This document shows, piece by piece, positions 6,998-15,368 of a stretch of DNA of 64,000 nucleotides (the first letter of the stretch is position 1; every line of letters starts with the position of its first letter). Location of the stretch: positions 62,001 to 126,000 of the forward strand of contig JAFRKO010000009.1 in assembly GCA_017431685.1 (NCBI GenBank), in the 5' to 3' direction. The stretch comes from Mogibacterium sp. Lineage in GTDB: Bacteria > Bacillota > Clostridia > Peptostreptococcales > Anaerovoracaceae. A program made the translations under genes and the position numbers. The notes below the pieces were generated by a model that worked only from the letters and a program-made list of their open reading frames with translations, was not told where the DNA came from and searched no databases.

Positions 6998-8596
6998 CTA
7001 CCATGCATTCTCGTCATCAAGGAACTCGAGTGTCGGATCAAGCGGTTCTTCCTGCATGACTGTTCTCATATACTGGTTGACCTGATCTCTTACACCCTGT
7101 CTTGAAATAACACGAGGGTCGAAGAGCTGGTGGTCTACCCAGATCAGAGGAATGCCGCGCTCTCTGGCTTTATCTTCAAAGAGTCCGTGCATACCATCCA
7201 GAGCCTTACATGTAATGTGCTCCCAGAGAATGATCATGTCTGCGTTGAATTCCTCAACGAATTCGAAGAGGTCATCGAGCAGCACTTTATATCCGCCGTG
7301 TGTACGGTTACGCATGATCATCTCTTCTGTCAGCATGGCCATGTCGTAATATGCCTGTTCTCTGTTCTCAGGTGTATCAGTATCTGCGATCATTTCAGTG
7401 TTGATGCATGATAACATGTCTGTCAGAGGTACGATGCCCCAGCAGTTGAGCAGCCAGACGAGGAAGTCCATGTAGTAGTGTGACTGAACGCCCCATACGA
7501 TTGCTCTGTGGCGGTACTCAGGAGCAGCCATTTTTCTCTTTTTGTATGCCTTCTCAGCCAGCTTCATGAGACGCTTGTCAGCAGTCTCGAATTCAGGCAC
7601 CTTGCCGCAGATGGCCATGTATGTGGTCTCTGTATAAAGAGCAAGGTTTCCGCCGAAGATCTGCGGATAGTCTGTCTTGTTCATATCGAGCCACTCGTTG
7701 CGGCACTTGGTAGCAAAGTTGACTCTCTTTGCGCATTCGAAGTAGTAATCCCAGTCCCACTTGTGACCTGTGTGCTCTTCGATGAATTTAATAGCTCTTC
7801 TTACTTCCTCAGCTGCGTATTCCTGTACGTCATCTTCCTTATGGCGGAGCGGAGCAGGCAGCTGGAACACAGGAATGCCGTCCTCTTTCTCGAGCCTCTC
7901 GGAAATAACTCCGTTACCGAGCAGCGAACCGTCACATGTTGTATTGCACTGTACTGCGCAGGCACCGAGGATAGGTGCGTCGTCGTCTATGGAAACTCCT
8001 GCCTCAGCCTCAGGCATCGGACAAACGTCGCCAGGAAGTCCGTACTCCTGTGCTACGTCGATGTAATGCTCCATTGCATGCTGGTTGAGCAGCACGGAAA
8101 CATATGTTGACGGAGTCTCACGGGATGTGCACTTCAGGTTAGGGAATCCCATCATTACAGCGGTCATCTCGTTCTCGTCAACGAGCACGTTGATTTTTGA
8201 GAAGGCCTCATCATTGCCGGTCCTGCGGTCTCCGCGTGCCAGAGTGTTGAGCAGTTTTGCAACGTCGATGATGATCAGATCCTGCTCTTCGTGAGCCATT
8301 CTGAGGTATTCTCCTCTGAGCCCCTGGGTAAATCTGTCCACCATCATCGGCACTGCCAGATAGTTGGCCATCCAGCGGTATCTGAAGAAGAATTTTATAT
8401 TGCGTGGTTTTGCCATGAATTTTCCGAGTGTGAGCATAATGCCCAGCCATCTCGAATAATCATAGAGAGTGTCTCCCACTCCGCGCCACTCACGGCGTTT
8501 TCTGACCTTGCCGTGCGGTATGTAAAGGTCACCGTATTTTGTATCGCCCTTTATCTTTTCAGGGTTGACCATAGTCTTGAATTTTCTGACTGCCAT
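6998..8596 (-). CDS. 2-hydroxyacyl-CoA dehydratase/benzoyl-CoA reductase-like subunit, 532 residues
   Basis: 532 residues from the ATG at 8596 with AAGGAGGGG upstream; it starts two bases after the stop of the partner gene. The fold family is the HgdA/HgdB (D-component) group, which binds a [4Fe-4S] cluster and dehydrates 2-hydroxyacyl-CoA by a ketyl-radical route. Supporting stretches are ILGACAVQCNTTC near the first third, HRAIVWGVQSHYYMDF, and IILWEHITCKALDGMHG near the C-terminus. It is longer than usual (most are 400-480), with an extended N-terminus. The substrate cannot be read from the sequence, and no activator ATPase or CoA-transferase is next to it. Confidence 0.75.
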   Translation of the reverse strand: MAVRKFKTMVNPEKIKGDTKYGDLYIPHGKVRKRREWRGVGDTLYDYSRWLGIMLTLGKFMAKPRNIKFFFRYRWMANYLAVPMMVDRFTQGLRGEYLRMAHEEQDLIIIDVAKLLNTLARGDRRTGNDEAFSKINVLVDENEMTAVMMGFPNLKCTSRETPSTYVSVLLNQHAMEHYIDVAQEYGLPGDVCPMPEAEAGVSIDDDAPILGACAVQCNTTCDGSLLGNGVISERLEKEDGIPVFQLPAPLRHKEDDVQEYAAEEVRRAIKFIEEHTGHKWDWDYYFECAKRVNFATKCRNEWLDMNKTDYPQIFGGNLALYTETTYMAICGKVPEFETADKRLMKLAEKAYKKRKMAAPEYRHRAIVWGVQSHYYMDFLVWLLNCWGIVPLTDMLSCINTEMIADTDTPENREQAYYDMAMLTEEMIMRNRTHGGYKVLLDDLFEFVEEFNADMIILWEHITCKALDGMHGLFEDKARERGIPLIWVDHQLFDPRVISRQGVRDQVNQYMRTVMQEEPLDPTLEFLDDENAW

Positions 8597-8598
8597 CA

Positions 8599-9792
8599 CT
8601 ACCCCTCCTTCTGTATCTTCTTGATATCAATGCTCTCAAGGAAAGCCTGCACACGTGTGCGCATCTGTCCCGACGAACCGATTGTATACGGTCTGTCTAC
8701 TGCGAGCACAGGCCAGTTATACCTGTTTCTGAGGATGTGTGATCCCATCATTCTTTCATAAGCCCATGGATCGCAGAATTTCATCTGCTGATAGATGATA
8801 CCGTCTGCCTTGTACTCTTTTGCCAGTTCGTCGACATATGAACGGCGCCCGTCCATTGTCACAGTGTCCATGTAGCGCGGGCACTCGCCTCTGTACATAT
8901 AGGCACTGCAGAGCTGTGTGAGAGCATCCTCTTCATCATTGAGATAGATAGGATCCCTTCCAGGAAGTGAACCGTAGCAGAATCTGTCGCAGCATACAAA
9001 AGCACCGCTTTCCTCAACCAGTTTGATAAAGTCGGTATCATCGACCTCGGAGCCGACCACCTCAACTCTTGCCTTGAACCATGGTTTAGGATCAGGTTCT
9101 CTTGTCTTGAGTTCTTCAAGTGTCTCCTCGAGTTTGTCAATAATGAGATGCTTAGGAGCTACATAAGATGCCAGGCAGAATACGTTGAATTCGTATCCGG
9201 TGATAGTAGGATTGTCGAGCTTGCGGTAATCTCCGATGGCTCTGATGAGCTCACAGACCTTATTATGCTGGTCAACAGCCTTGCGTATGGCGGCATCGGA
9301 TACGTCGATACCGTAGTTCTCGGCAAGCGGCTTCAGAATGTGGTTTTTGCACTGGAGCACATAGAGATTGAGGCCGTTATAGTCGGCTTTCATAGGGATC
9401 TCCATGTAATCGAAGAAGAAGCCTTTCTTGTCTTTGCCCATCGCCTGAAGAACGTCCATGTTCTCTACGCAGCGGTTGAGCATTGTGCAGCCGTCAGGTG
9501 TTATGACGGCGTCAAGGAAGTTGTAGCCTCCCTCAAGCGCTCTCTCGAGGATCGCTCTCGAATATTCGCAAAGGAAGCTTGTCAGATAATAGGTGCCAAC
9601 GTCAATCGAGCCTGTGCGAGGTGCACGCAGTCTGGCTGAAAAACAGCCCGGCAGATTGAGCAGAGGCTCGGGCACATTCTCGCACATATATCCTATGCAC
9701 TTCATGCCCTCTTTCTGAGCCTGCGCAACGAGTTCATTGTTTGCCTCCTGCAGCAGGTCCTCGAAATAAATCAGATGCTTTAAGTCTTTCAT
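8599..9792 (-). CDS. 2-hydroxyacyl-CoA dehydratase (HgdB-like) subunit, 397 residues
   Basis: First gene of the operon, with GAGAGGGAGAG before the ATG. The N-terminal third has the family pattern CENVPEPLLNLPGC, SFLCEYSRAILERAL, and TPDGCTMLNRC with cysteines placed to bind an iron-sulfur cluster. The C-terminal part has DRFCYGSLPGRDP and QMKFCDPWAYERM, as in HgdB/BcrB-type subunits, ending with PYTIGSSGQMRTRVQAF. Length is normal for the family. It should form a heterodimer with the 532-residue partner and needs an ATP-driven one-electron activator encoded elsewhere. A fermentative role on a hydroxyacyl-CoA is likely; the substrate is unknown. Confidence 0.8.
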   Translation of the reverse strand: MKDLKHLIYFEDLLQEANNELVAQAQKEGMKCIGYMCENVPEPLLNLPGCFSARLRAPRTGSIDVGTYYLTSFLCEYSRAILERALEGGYNFLDAVITPDGCTMLNRCVENMDVLQAMGKDKKGFFFDYMEIPMKADYNGLNLYVLQCKNHILKPLAENYGIDVSDAAIRKAVDQHNKVCELIRAIGDYRKLDNPTITGYEFNVFCLASYVAPKHLIIDKLEETLEELKTREPDPKPWFKARVEVVGSEVDDTDFIKLVEESGAFVCCDRFCYGSLPGRDPIYLNDEEDALTQLCSAYMYRGECPRYMDTVTMDGRRSYVDELAKEYKADGIIYQQMKFCDPWAYERMMGSHILRNRYNWPVLAVDRPYTIGSSGQMRTRVQAFLESIDIKKIQKEG

Positions 9793-9990
9793 CTCTCCCT
9801 CTCTCTTTATTCATTTACACGGCCTTGAAGCCGACGGATATCTAAGACCAAAGATACCCATACTATTAGTAATATTCTATCACGCAGATGTACAGGCACA
9901 CAATATTAAACGAAACGATACACAAAAAAACAGTTTCCGCCTACTTTCCGATTATCTGCTGAGAACATATATGAAAAGCAAAACGGGTAC

Positions 9991-10048
9991 TTGACGTATA
10001 CCCCCTTAGGGTATATATTACTTACAGCGACATACCCCTCCAGGGTAT
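9991..10048 (+). promoter_or_regulatory. csoR-copA promoter with two CsoR operators
   Basis: TTGACG (9991-9996), 17-base spacer, TATATT (10014-10019). The inverted repeat ATACCC-CCTTA-GGGTAT (9998-10014) fills the spacer. A second, ATACCC-CTCCA-GGGTAT (10032-10048), lies just after the start of transcription. Both match the G/C-tract, A/T-flanked dyads bound by CsoR/RcnR proteins. Confidence 0.85.
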
Positions 10049-10078
10049 TGTAATCAACTGTAAAAAACGAGGTTACTA

Positions 10079-10417
10079 ATGGCAGATAAAAAAACCGACT
10101 GTAAAAGCAACGCAGAGAAGGACTGCTGCGTATGCAGCGATAAACACAAGGAACGCAGTCCTGAAGAATACAGGGATCTCATCAACAGACTCAGCCGCAT
10201 CGAGGGACAGGTGCGCGGGATCAAGGCGATGGTAGAGCGCGGAGCATACTGCCCTGATATTCTCATCCAGACATCGGCAGTAAATTCTGCTCTGAACAGC
10301 TTCAGCAAGGTCCTCCTGTCGAATCACATACGTACCTGCGTCAGGAATGACATAAGAGACGGCAATGATGAGGTTGTTGAAGAGCTTGTTACTACTCTTC
10401 AGAAAATGATGAAATAG
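10079..10417 (+). CDS. csoR: CsoR-family copper-sensing repressor
   Basis: 112 residues. The CsoR core NRLSRIEGQVRGIKAMVE is followed by the Cu(I) ligand set C58, H83 and C87 (YCPDIL, SNHIRTC), the C-H-C signature of copper sensors. An extra N-terminal tail of about 25 residues carries a CCVC cluster that may bind metal. Apo-CsoR binds the two dyads upstream and is released by Cu(I), so the gene represses itself and copA 24 bases downstream. GAGG lies 8 bases before the ATG. Confidence 0.93.
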   Translation: MADKKTDCKSNAEKDCCVCSDKHKERSPEEYRDLINRLSRIEGQVRGIKAMVERGAYCPDILIQTSAVNSALNSFSKVLLSNHIRTCVRNDIRDGNDEVVEELVTTLQKMMK

Positions 10418-10440
10418 TTCAGGAAGGTTTTTTCAAAAAT

Positions 10441-13032
10441 ATGGAACAATATATAGTCACGGGTATGAGCTGCGCTGCGTGCCAGGCACGTGTCGAAAAG
10501 GCTGTATCCAAAGTCGAAGGTGTTGACTCATGTTCGGTCAGCCTTCTTACAAATTCAATGGGAGTGGAAGGCAACGTTTCCCCTGAGGATGTCATACGCG
10601 CTGTAACCGACGCAGGCTACGGAGCCCGCCTAAAGACAGATGATACTTCTCAGAACGCTGCAAGCAGCAGTTTTGCTGCTGACGAGGCCGCTCTTGAAGA
10701 CAGAGAGACTCCGATCCTTAAGAAACGCCTGCTGGCATCTATCGGATTTCTGATAGTCCTCATGTACTTCTCAATGGGGCACATGATGTGGGGCTGGCCT
10801 CTCCCCGCCTTTTTCGAAGGCAATCACGTCGCAATGGGTCTCATACAGATGATCCTTGCAGCAATCGTAATGGTAATAAATCAGAAGTTTTTTATCAGCG
10901 GATTCAGGGGACTCATTCACGGCGCTCCAAACATGGATACGCTGGTCGCCATGGGCAGCGCTGCCTCATTCTGCTGGAGCACTTATGTGCTCTTCGCAAT
11001 GACAGGTGCGCAGCTTTCAGGTGACAGTGAAGCAGTCATGGCTTATATGCATGATTTCTACTTTGAATCAGCGGCCATGATACTGACTCTTATTACTGTA
11101 GGCAAAATGCTCGAGGCAAGATCCAAAGGTAAGACTACAGATGCTCTTAAAAGCCTTATGAAGCTCGCTCCGCAGACGGCAATCGTTGAGAGAGGCGAAA
11201 TTGAAGCAGAGATCCCGGTCTCTCAGGTGCGTATCGGTGACGTGTTTCTGGTAATTCCGGGAGAAAACATCCCGGTCGACGGTGTTATTCTGGAAGGTAA
11301 CTCTGCAGTCAACGAAGCAGCCCTGACCGGCGAATCCATACCGGTCGACAAGCAACCCGGAGACAGTGTTTCAGCAGCTACGACCAATCAGTCCGGATTC
11401 ATACGCTGCAAAGCGACAAGAGTCGGCGAAGACACCACTCTCGCGCAGATCATACGTATGGTCAGCGACGCCGCAGCAACAAAAGCTCCTATCGCAAAGA
11501 TCGCAGACCGCGTATCGGGAGTGTTTGTTCCTGTGGTAATAGGAATTGCACTTTTAACTCTTATAATCTGGCTGGCAGTCGGCAAGAACACCGGATTTGC
11601 CCTTGCCAGAGCCATATCAGTTCTTGTAATAAGCTGTCCATGCGCGCTTGGTCTCGCAACGCCTGTTGCGATAATGGTCGGAAGCGGTGTAGGAGCGAGA
11701 AACGGGATACTCTTCAAGACTGCCGCGGCACTTGAAGAGACCGGACGCATAGAGATTGTCGCGCTTGATAAAACAGGAACCATAACAGGCGGAGATCCTA
11801 AAGTAACAGATGTATTCACCTGCCGCGGAGTGTCAAAGGATGAGCTGCTTGCTGTAGCTGCCGCTGTTGAATCAAGGTCCTCCCACCCTCTTGCAAAAGC
11901 TGTCTCTGAGTACATCGGAGGCACAACTCTGAGAATAAGCGATTATAACGAAGTTCCCGGCGGAGGAGTCAAGGCATTCACATGGGATGGCTCCAGGGCA
12001 GTCAGCATAGCCGGAGGCAACGCAGGGTTTATGGCTGCAAACGGTGTAGCTCAGGAGGATGTTGAACGTCTTATGAAAGAAACTGCTGAATATGCTTATG
12101 CCGGTAAGACATCCGTTCTCTTTGAAAAAGGAGGCCGTCTGCTCGGGCTGATCGCTTTGGCAGATTCTGTAAGAGCAGACAGCGTCGATGCTATCAGGCA
12201 GTTCAGGGATATGGGTATCAGGACTGTCATGCTGACAGGTGACAGAAAAAAGACAGCTGATGCCATTGCAGCGGAGGTTGGAGTTGATGAAGTCGTAGCC
12301 GAAGTTTTACCTGACGGCAAGGAAGCTGTCATCCGTGAGCTTATGTCTCAGGGCCGCACCGCAATGGTAGGAGACGGTATCAACGACGCGCCGGCGCTTA
12401 CAAGAGCAAATGTGGGCATAGCAATTGGAGCCGGTACGGACGTCGCTCTCGATGCAGCAGATGTAGTGCTGGTCAACAGCAATCTATCCGATGCTGTCAA
12501 AGCTGTGAAACTCGGACGTAAGACTCTTAAAAACATCCACGAGAACCTGTTCTGGGCATTTATATATAATGTGATATGCATACCGGTTGCTGCCGGAGCC
12601 TATATCAAGCTGTTTGGCTGGGCTCTTAACCCTATGCTTGGAGCAGCCGCCATGAGCCTGTCAAGCTTTTGTGTGGTCACCAACGCGCTCAGACTAAATC
12701 TGTTTGATGCCCGTGAAAGAAATAAACCTGACAGTGACAAATCTTTAAGTTCATCACAGGCCGGAGCTGCAGCAGCTGCCGGTTCTGACAATAATACAAT
12801 CAATGAAAGTGAGGAAAAACTGATGCAGAAAACAATGAGAATCGAGGGAATGATGTGCCCGCACTGTGAAGCCGCTGTTAAAAAGGCTCTCGAAGCACTT
12901 GAAGGTGTAGAAGCCGCAGAAGTCAGCCACGAGGCAGGTACTGCAGTAGTATCGATGTCGTCAGAGCTTGCAGACGCTGTTCTGAAAGAAGCGGTAGAAG
13001 CTAAAGATTATAAGGTGACCGGAATAGAATAG
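10441..13032 (+). CDS. copA: Copper-exporting P1B-type ATPase CopA with C-terminal CopZ-like domain
   Basis: 863 residues. An N-terminal heavy-metal-associated domain has MSCAAC at about 9-14. Then come the membrane core, the actuator loop with LTGES, the transport-site CPC at 399-401, phosphorylation site D443 in DKTGT, the nucleotide domain and GDGINDAP. After the last helices a linker rich in Ala and Ser (about 755-790) leads to a second HMA domain with MMCPHC at about 803-808. It exports Cu(I) from the cytosol. Such a C-terminal chaperone-like domain is uncommon; a methionine at 795 with GTGAGG 8 bases upstream could also start a free CopZ. Confidence 0.95.
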   Translation: MEQYIVTGMSCAACQARVEKAVSKVEGVDSCSVSLLTNSMGVEGNVSPEDVIRAVTDAGYGARLKTDDTSQNAASSSFAADEAALEDRETPILKKRLLASIGFLIVLMYFSMGHMMWGWPLPAFFEGNHVAMGLIQMILAAIVMVINQKFFISGFRGLIHGAPNMDTLVAMGSAASFCWSTYVLFAMTGAQLSGDSEAVMAYMHDFYFESAAMILTLITVGKMLEARSKGKTTDALKSLMKLAPQTAIVERGEIEAEIPVSQVRIGDVFLVIPGENIPVDGVILEGNSAVNEAALTGESIPVDKQPGDSVSAATTNQSGFIRCKATRVGEDTTLAQIIRMVSDAAATKAPIAKIADRVSGVFVPVVIGIALLTLIIWLAVGKNTGFALARAISVLVISCPCALGLATPVAIMVGSGVGARNGILFKTAAALEETGRIEIVALDKTGTITGGDPKVTDVFTCRGVSKDELLAVAAAVESRSSHPLAKAVSEYIGGTTLRISDYNEVPGGGVKAFTWDGSRAVSIAGGNAGFMAANGVAQEDVERLMKETAEYAYAGKTSVLFEKGGRLLGLIALADSVRADSVDAIRQFRDMGIRTVMLTGDRKKTADAIAAEVGVDEVVAEVLPDGKEAVIRELMSQGRTAMVGDGINDAPALTRANVGIAIGAGTDVALDAADVVLVNSNLSDAVKAVKLGRKTLKNIHENLFWAFIYNVICIPVAAGAYIKLFGWALNPMLGAAAMSLSSFCVVTNALRLNLFDARERNKPDSDKSLSSSQAGAAAAAGSDNNTINESEEKLMQKTMRIEGMMCPHCEAAVKKALEALEGVEAAEVSHEAGTAVVSMSSELADAVLKEAVEAKDYKVTGIE
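12823..13032 (+). CDS. Possible internal start giving a free CopZ-like chaperone
   Basis: In-frame ATG at 12823 inside copA with GTGAGG at 12809-12814, an 8-base spacing. The product would be 69 residues: one HMA domain with MMCPHC, the length of a stand-alone CopZ copper chaperone. Whether this start is used cannot be told from sequence. Confidence 0.3.
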   Translation: MQKTMRIEGMMCPHCEAAVKKALEALEGVEAAEVSHEAGTAVVSMSSELADAVLKEAVEAKDYKVTGIE

Positions 13033-13059
13033 TGACACCTCATTAATTGCATAAAAAAC

Positions 13060-13090
13060 GCAGCCGTAAAACCAGCGGCTGCATTTTTCG
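13060..13090 (+). terminator. Terminator after copA
   Basis: GCAGCCG, 9-base loop, CGGCTGC, then ATTTTT on the plus strand. Confidence 0.85.
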
Positions 13091-13127
13091 TGATTTATGA
13101 AACCCTTCCTGCCATATATCGTAACAA

Positions 13128-14150
13128 TCAGGCCTCAACAAGAGCCTTTATATCCTCTTCTGTTGTTGACCAGCTTGTTGCCAGGCGCACTATCGTGTGC
13201 TTATCGTAGTAGATGCCCCAGCGGTCGAATATGACCGTCTTTCCCAGTTCAGCCATCTCCTCCTCTGTCATCAGTATGAGCTGCTGGTTAGTCGGCGAAT
13301 CCATATAGACCTTCCAGCCCTTCTCTCTGATGATCTCCTTTACACGTTCCGCCATATCTATAGCATGCCTGCTGATTTTAAAGTACAGATCGTCAGTAAA
13401 GAGAGTGTCAAACTGAACACCCAGCAATCTGCCCTTTGCGAGAAGAGCGCCTCTCTTTTTGATAGATGTCATAAAGTGTGCAGGCTTGTTGTTTCTCGTA
13501 AATACTACAGCCTCTCCGCACAGAGCGCCCACCTTTGTACCTCCTATGTAGAACACATCAACGAGTCTCGCTATATCCTCGAGTGTGAGATCCGACGCCT
13601 TGCTCATTAGACCATAGCCCAGCCTCGCGCCGTCGAGATAAAGCGGTATTTTATAATCGTGACACAGATCAGATAATTCCTCCAGCTCAGCCTTGCTGTA
13701 CAGCGTGCCGGGCTCCGTCGGATGTGATATGTATACCATTCCCGGGAACACCATATGGTCGTGAGTCATATCGTTGTAAAAGTTTTTAAGGAATTGTCTC
13801 ACTGCCTGAGCTTCGAGCTTCCCGTTCTTACCGGGCAGTGTCAGTACTTTGTGACCGCTGTATTCTATTGCTCCGGATTCATGCACGCTTATGTGTCCGC
13901 TGTCGGCTGAAATAACGCCCTCCCAGTCCCTGAGCATGGTGGAAATTATTACAGAGTTCGTCTGTGTGCCTCCCACCAGAAATTCAACTTCCGCGTCAGG
14001 ACAGCCACAGGCTGCTTTGATCTTTTCCTTTGCTGACTCAGTATAATGATCCATGCCGTAACCCGGGAGAGATTCCATATTGGTCTCTGCCAGCCTCTTA
14101 AGGATTTCCGGGTGAGCTCCGGCTATATAGTCACATTCGAATGAAACCAT
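13128..14150 (-). CDS. ltaE: Low-specificity L-threonine aldolase family enzyme
   Basis: 340 residues, PLP-dependent fold type I. The cofactor lysine is in YIGGTKVGALCGEA, and the upstream YLDGARLGYG holds the PLP-contacting Asp. The reaction is cleavage of threonine or allo-threonine to glycine and acetaldehyde, or related beta-hydroxy amino acids. GGAGG precedes the ATG. It is the third gene of a minus-strand run with the FAD oxidoreductase and the PTS IIC-like gene. Some family members act on other beta-hydroxy amino acids, so substrate preference is open. Confidence 0.85.
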   Translation of the reverse strand: MVSFECDYIAGAHPEILKRLAETNMESLPGYGMDHYTESAKEKIKAACGCPDAEVEFLVGGTQTNSVIISTMLRDWEGVISADSGHISVHESGAIEYSGHKVLTLPGKNGKLEAQAVRQFLKNFYNDMTHDHMVFPGMVYISHPTEPGTLYSKAELEELSDLCHDYKIPLYLDGARLGYGLMSKASDLTLEDIARLVDVFYIGGTKVGALCGEAVVFTRNNKPAHFMTSIKKRGALLAKGRLLGVQFDTLFTDDLYFKISRHAIDMAERVKEIIREKGWKVYMDSPTNQQLILMTEEEMAELGKTVIFDRWGIYYDKHTIVRLATSWSTTEEDIKALVEA

Positions 14151-14173
14151 TTTTTCCTCCTGGTAAATACCCT

Positions 14174-15364
14174 TTATTCTTTTTTATCCGATATTGCATC
14201 TGCGCATGTGCAGGCAGTCGACCAGCACATCTGCAGGTTGTATCCACCGGTTATTCCGTCCGCATCAAGTGCCTCACCTATAACATACAGACCTTCGAAA
14301 CGCTTCGTGCTCATTGTCTGCATATCTATCTCATCGAGCGACACTCCGCCTGCGGTCACCATACCACGCTCGTCCACGCCGCTGACTGTGAAGTCATCAT
14401 GATCCAGATACGACGCCAGCACATTGGTTCTGACATCACCCAGAATCCCCCTTGAGCGTTCACGCAATATGCGCTGCATGCGTCTTGGCAGTTCATGGAG
14501 GTCTCTGTTATAGCACAGCCTCAGAAGCTCTCCCGGTTCAACATATTTAGATATATTTAGTATCACCGGTCCGGACAGGCCCTCATGAGTGAACAGCAGA
14601 TCGCCTTTCATCCTGGCGGCTTTTCCCTTGCATGTATATGCAGCATCGCTGCTGAATGCTATAACAGTGACATCCGGGACTGAGATGCCTGAAAGTTCAG
14701 CATAAGGATAGTTCTCAACATAGACAGGCGCCAGTGCCGGCCTCGGTTCATTGATATCTATGCCGAGATCTTCCAGCATTTCGAGCATCGAACCGTCGGA
14801 ACCCGTCTCCGGATATGTTATTCCTCCGGAAGCGATCACGACGTTCTTCGCCCACAGTTCGTATCCGTTTATCAGCGTTATTTCCCAAAAGCCGTCTTTT
14901 CTGAGTCCCCCCACCTTTGCGTCAGTTTCTATCTGCCAGCCATTTGACGACGCTTCTCCGAGAAGCGCGTCAAGCACATCGCGCGATCTCATCGACGCCG
15001 GAAAAATGCGTCCTGCGCTGTCGATACCATTGGATCCATATGACGCATCAACAGGATCACCGTTTTCATCAGCAAGCTCCACACCATGTCCGGAGAGCCA
15101 CCTCACAAGTTCAAGATTGTTGTGTCTGTAAAGGCAGCGTCTCAAAGCAGGACCCTCGTTGCCGTATGCGTATACGAAATCTTTTATGGATCCGCCATGA
15201 GTAATATTACAGTGTCCCCCGCCGCTCATCAGAATCTTGCTGCCGATGCAAGACGAGCCCTCGAGAATGATTCCCCGAGAGCTCTCAAGATCAAGATTTG
15301 CGGCCAGCATCATTCCTGATGCGCCTGCTCCGATTATTGCTATATCATAATGATTCTCATTCAT
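14174..15364 (-). CDS. HI0933/BaiN-family FAD-dependent oxidoreductase
   Basis: 396 residues. N-terminal dinucleotide-binding loop IIGAGASGMMLAA, then SGGGHCNITH and IASGGITYPETGSDG, which are family hallmarks, and the C-terminal VTAGGVSLDEID and GEALDADGITGGYNLQ closing the FAD site. Members are often annotated as aminoacetone oxidase-like or BaiN-like; the true substrate is unknown for most. It starts 4 bases after the stop of the PTS-like gene; no strong ribosome site is visible, so translational coupling is likely. Confidence 0.85.
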   Translation of the reverse strand: MNENHYDIAIIGAGASGMMLAANLDLESSRGIILEGSSCIGSKILMSGGGHCNITHGGSIKDFVYAYGNEGPALRRCLYRHNNLELVRWLSGHGVELADENGDPVDASYGSNGIDSAGRIFPASMRSRDVLDALLGEASSNGWQIETDAKVGGLRKDGFWEITLINGYELWAKNVVIASGGITYPETGSDGSMLEMLEDLGIDINEPRPALAPVYVENYPYAELSGISVPDVTVIAFSSDAAYTCKGKAARMKGDLLFTHEGLSGPVILNISKYVEPGELLRLCYNRDLHELPRRMQRILRERSRGILGDVRTNVLASYLDHDDFTVSGVDERGMVTAGGVSLDEIDMQTMSTKRFEGLYVIGEALDADGITGGYNLQMCWSTACTCADAISDKKE

Positions 15365-15368
15365 ATGT

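Noticed and set aside
6715..7041. 108-residue minus-strand open frame
   Set aside because: It overlaps the 56-residue membrane protein in another frame and the end of the dehydratase-like gene; no ribosome site or domain pattern.
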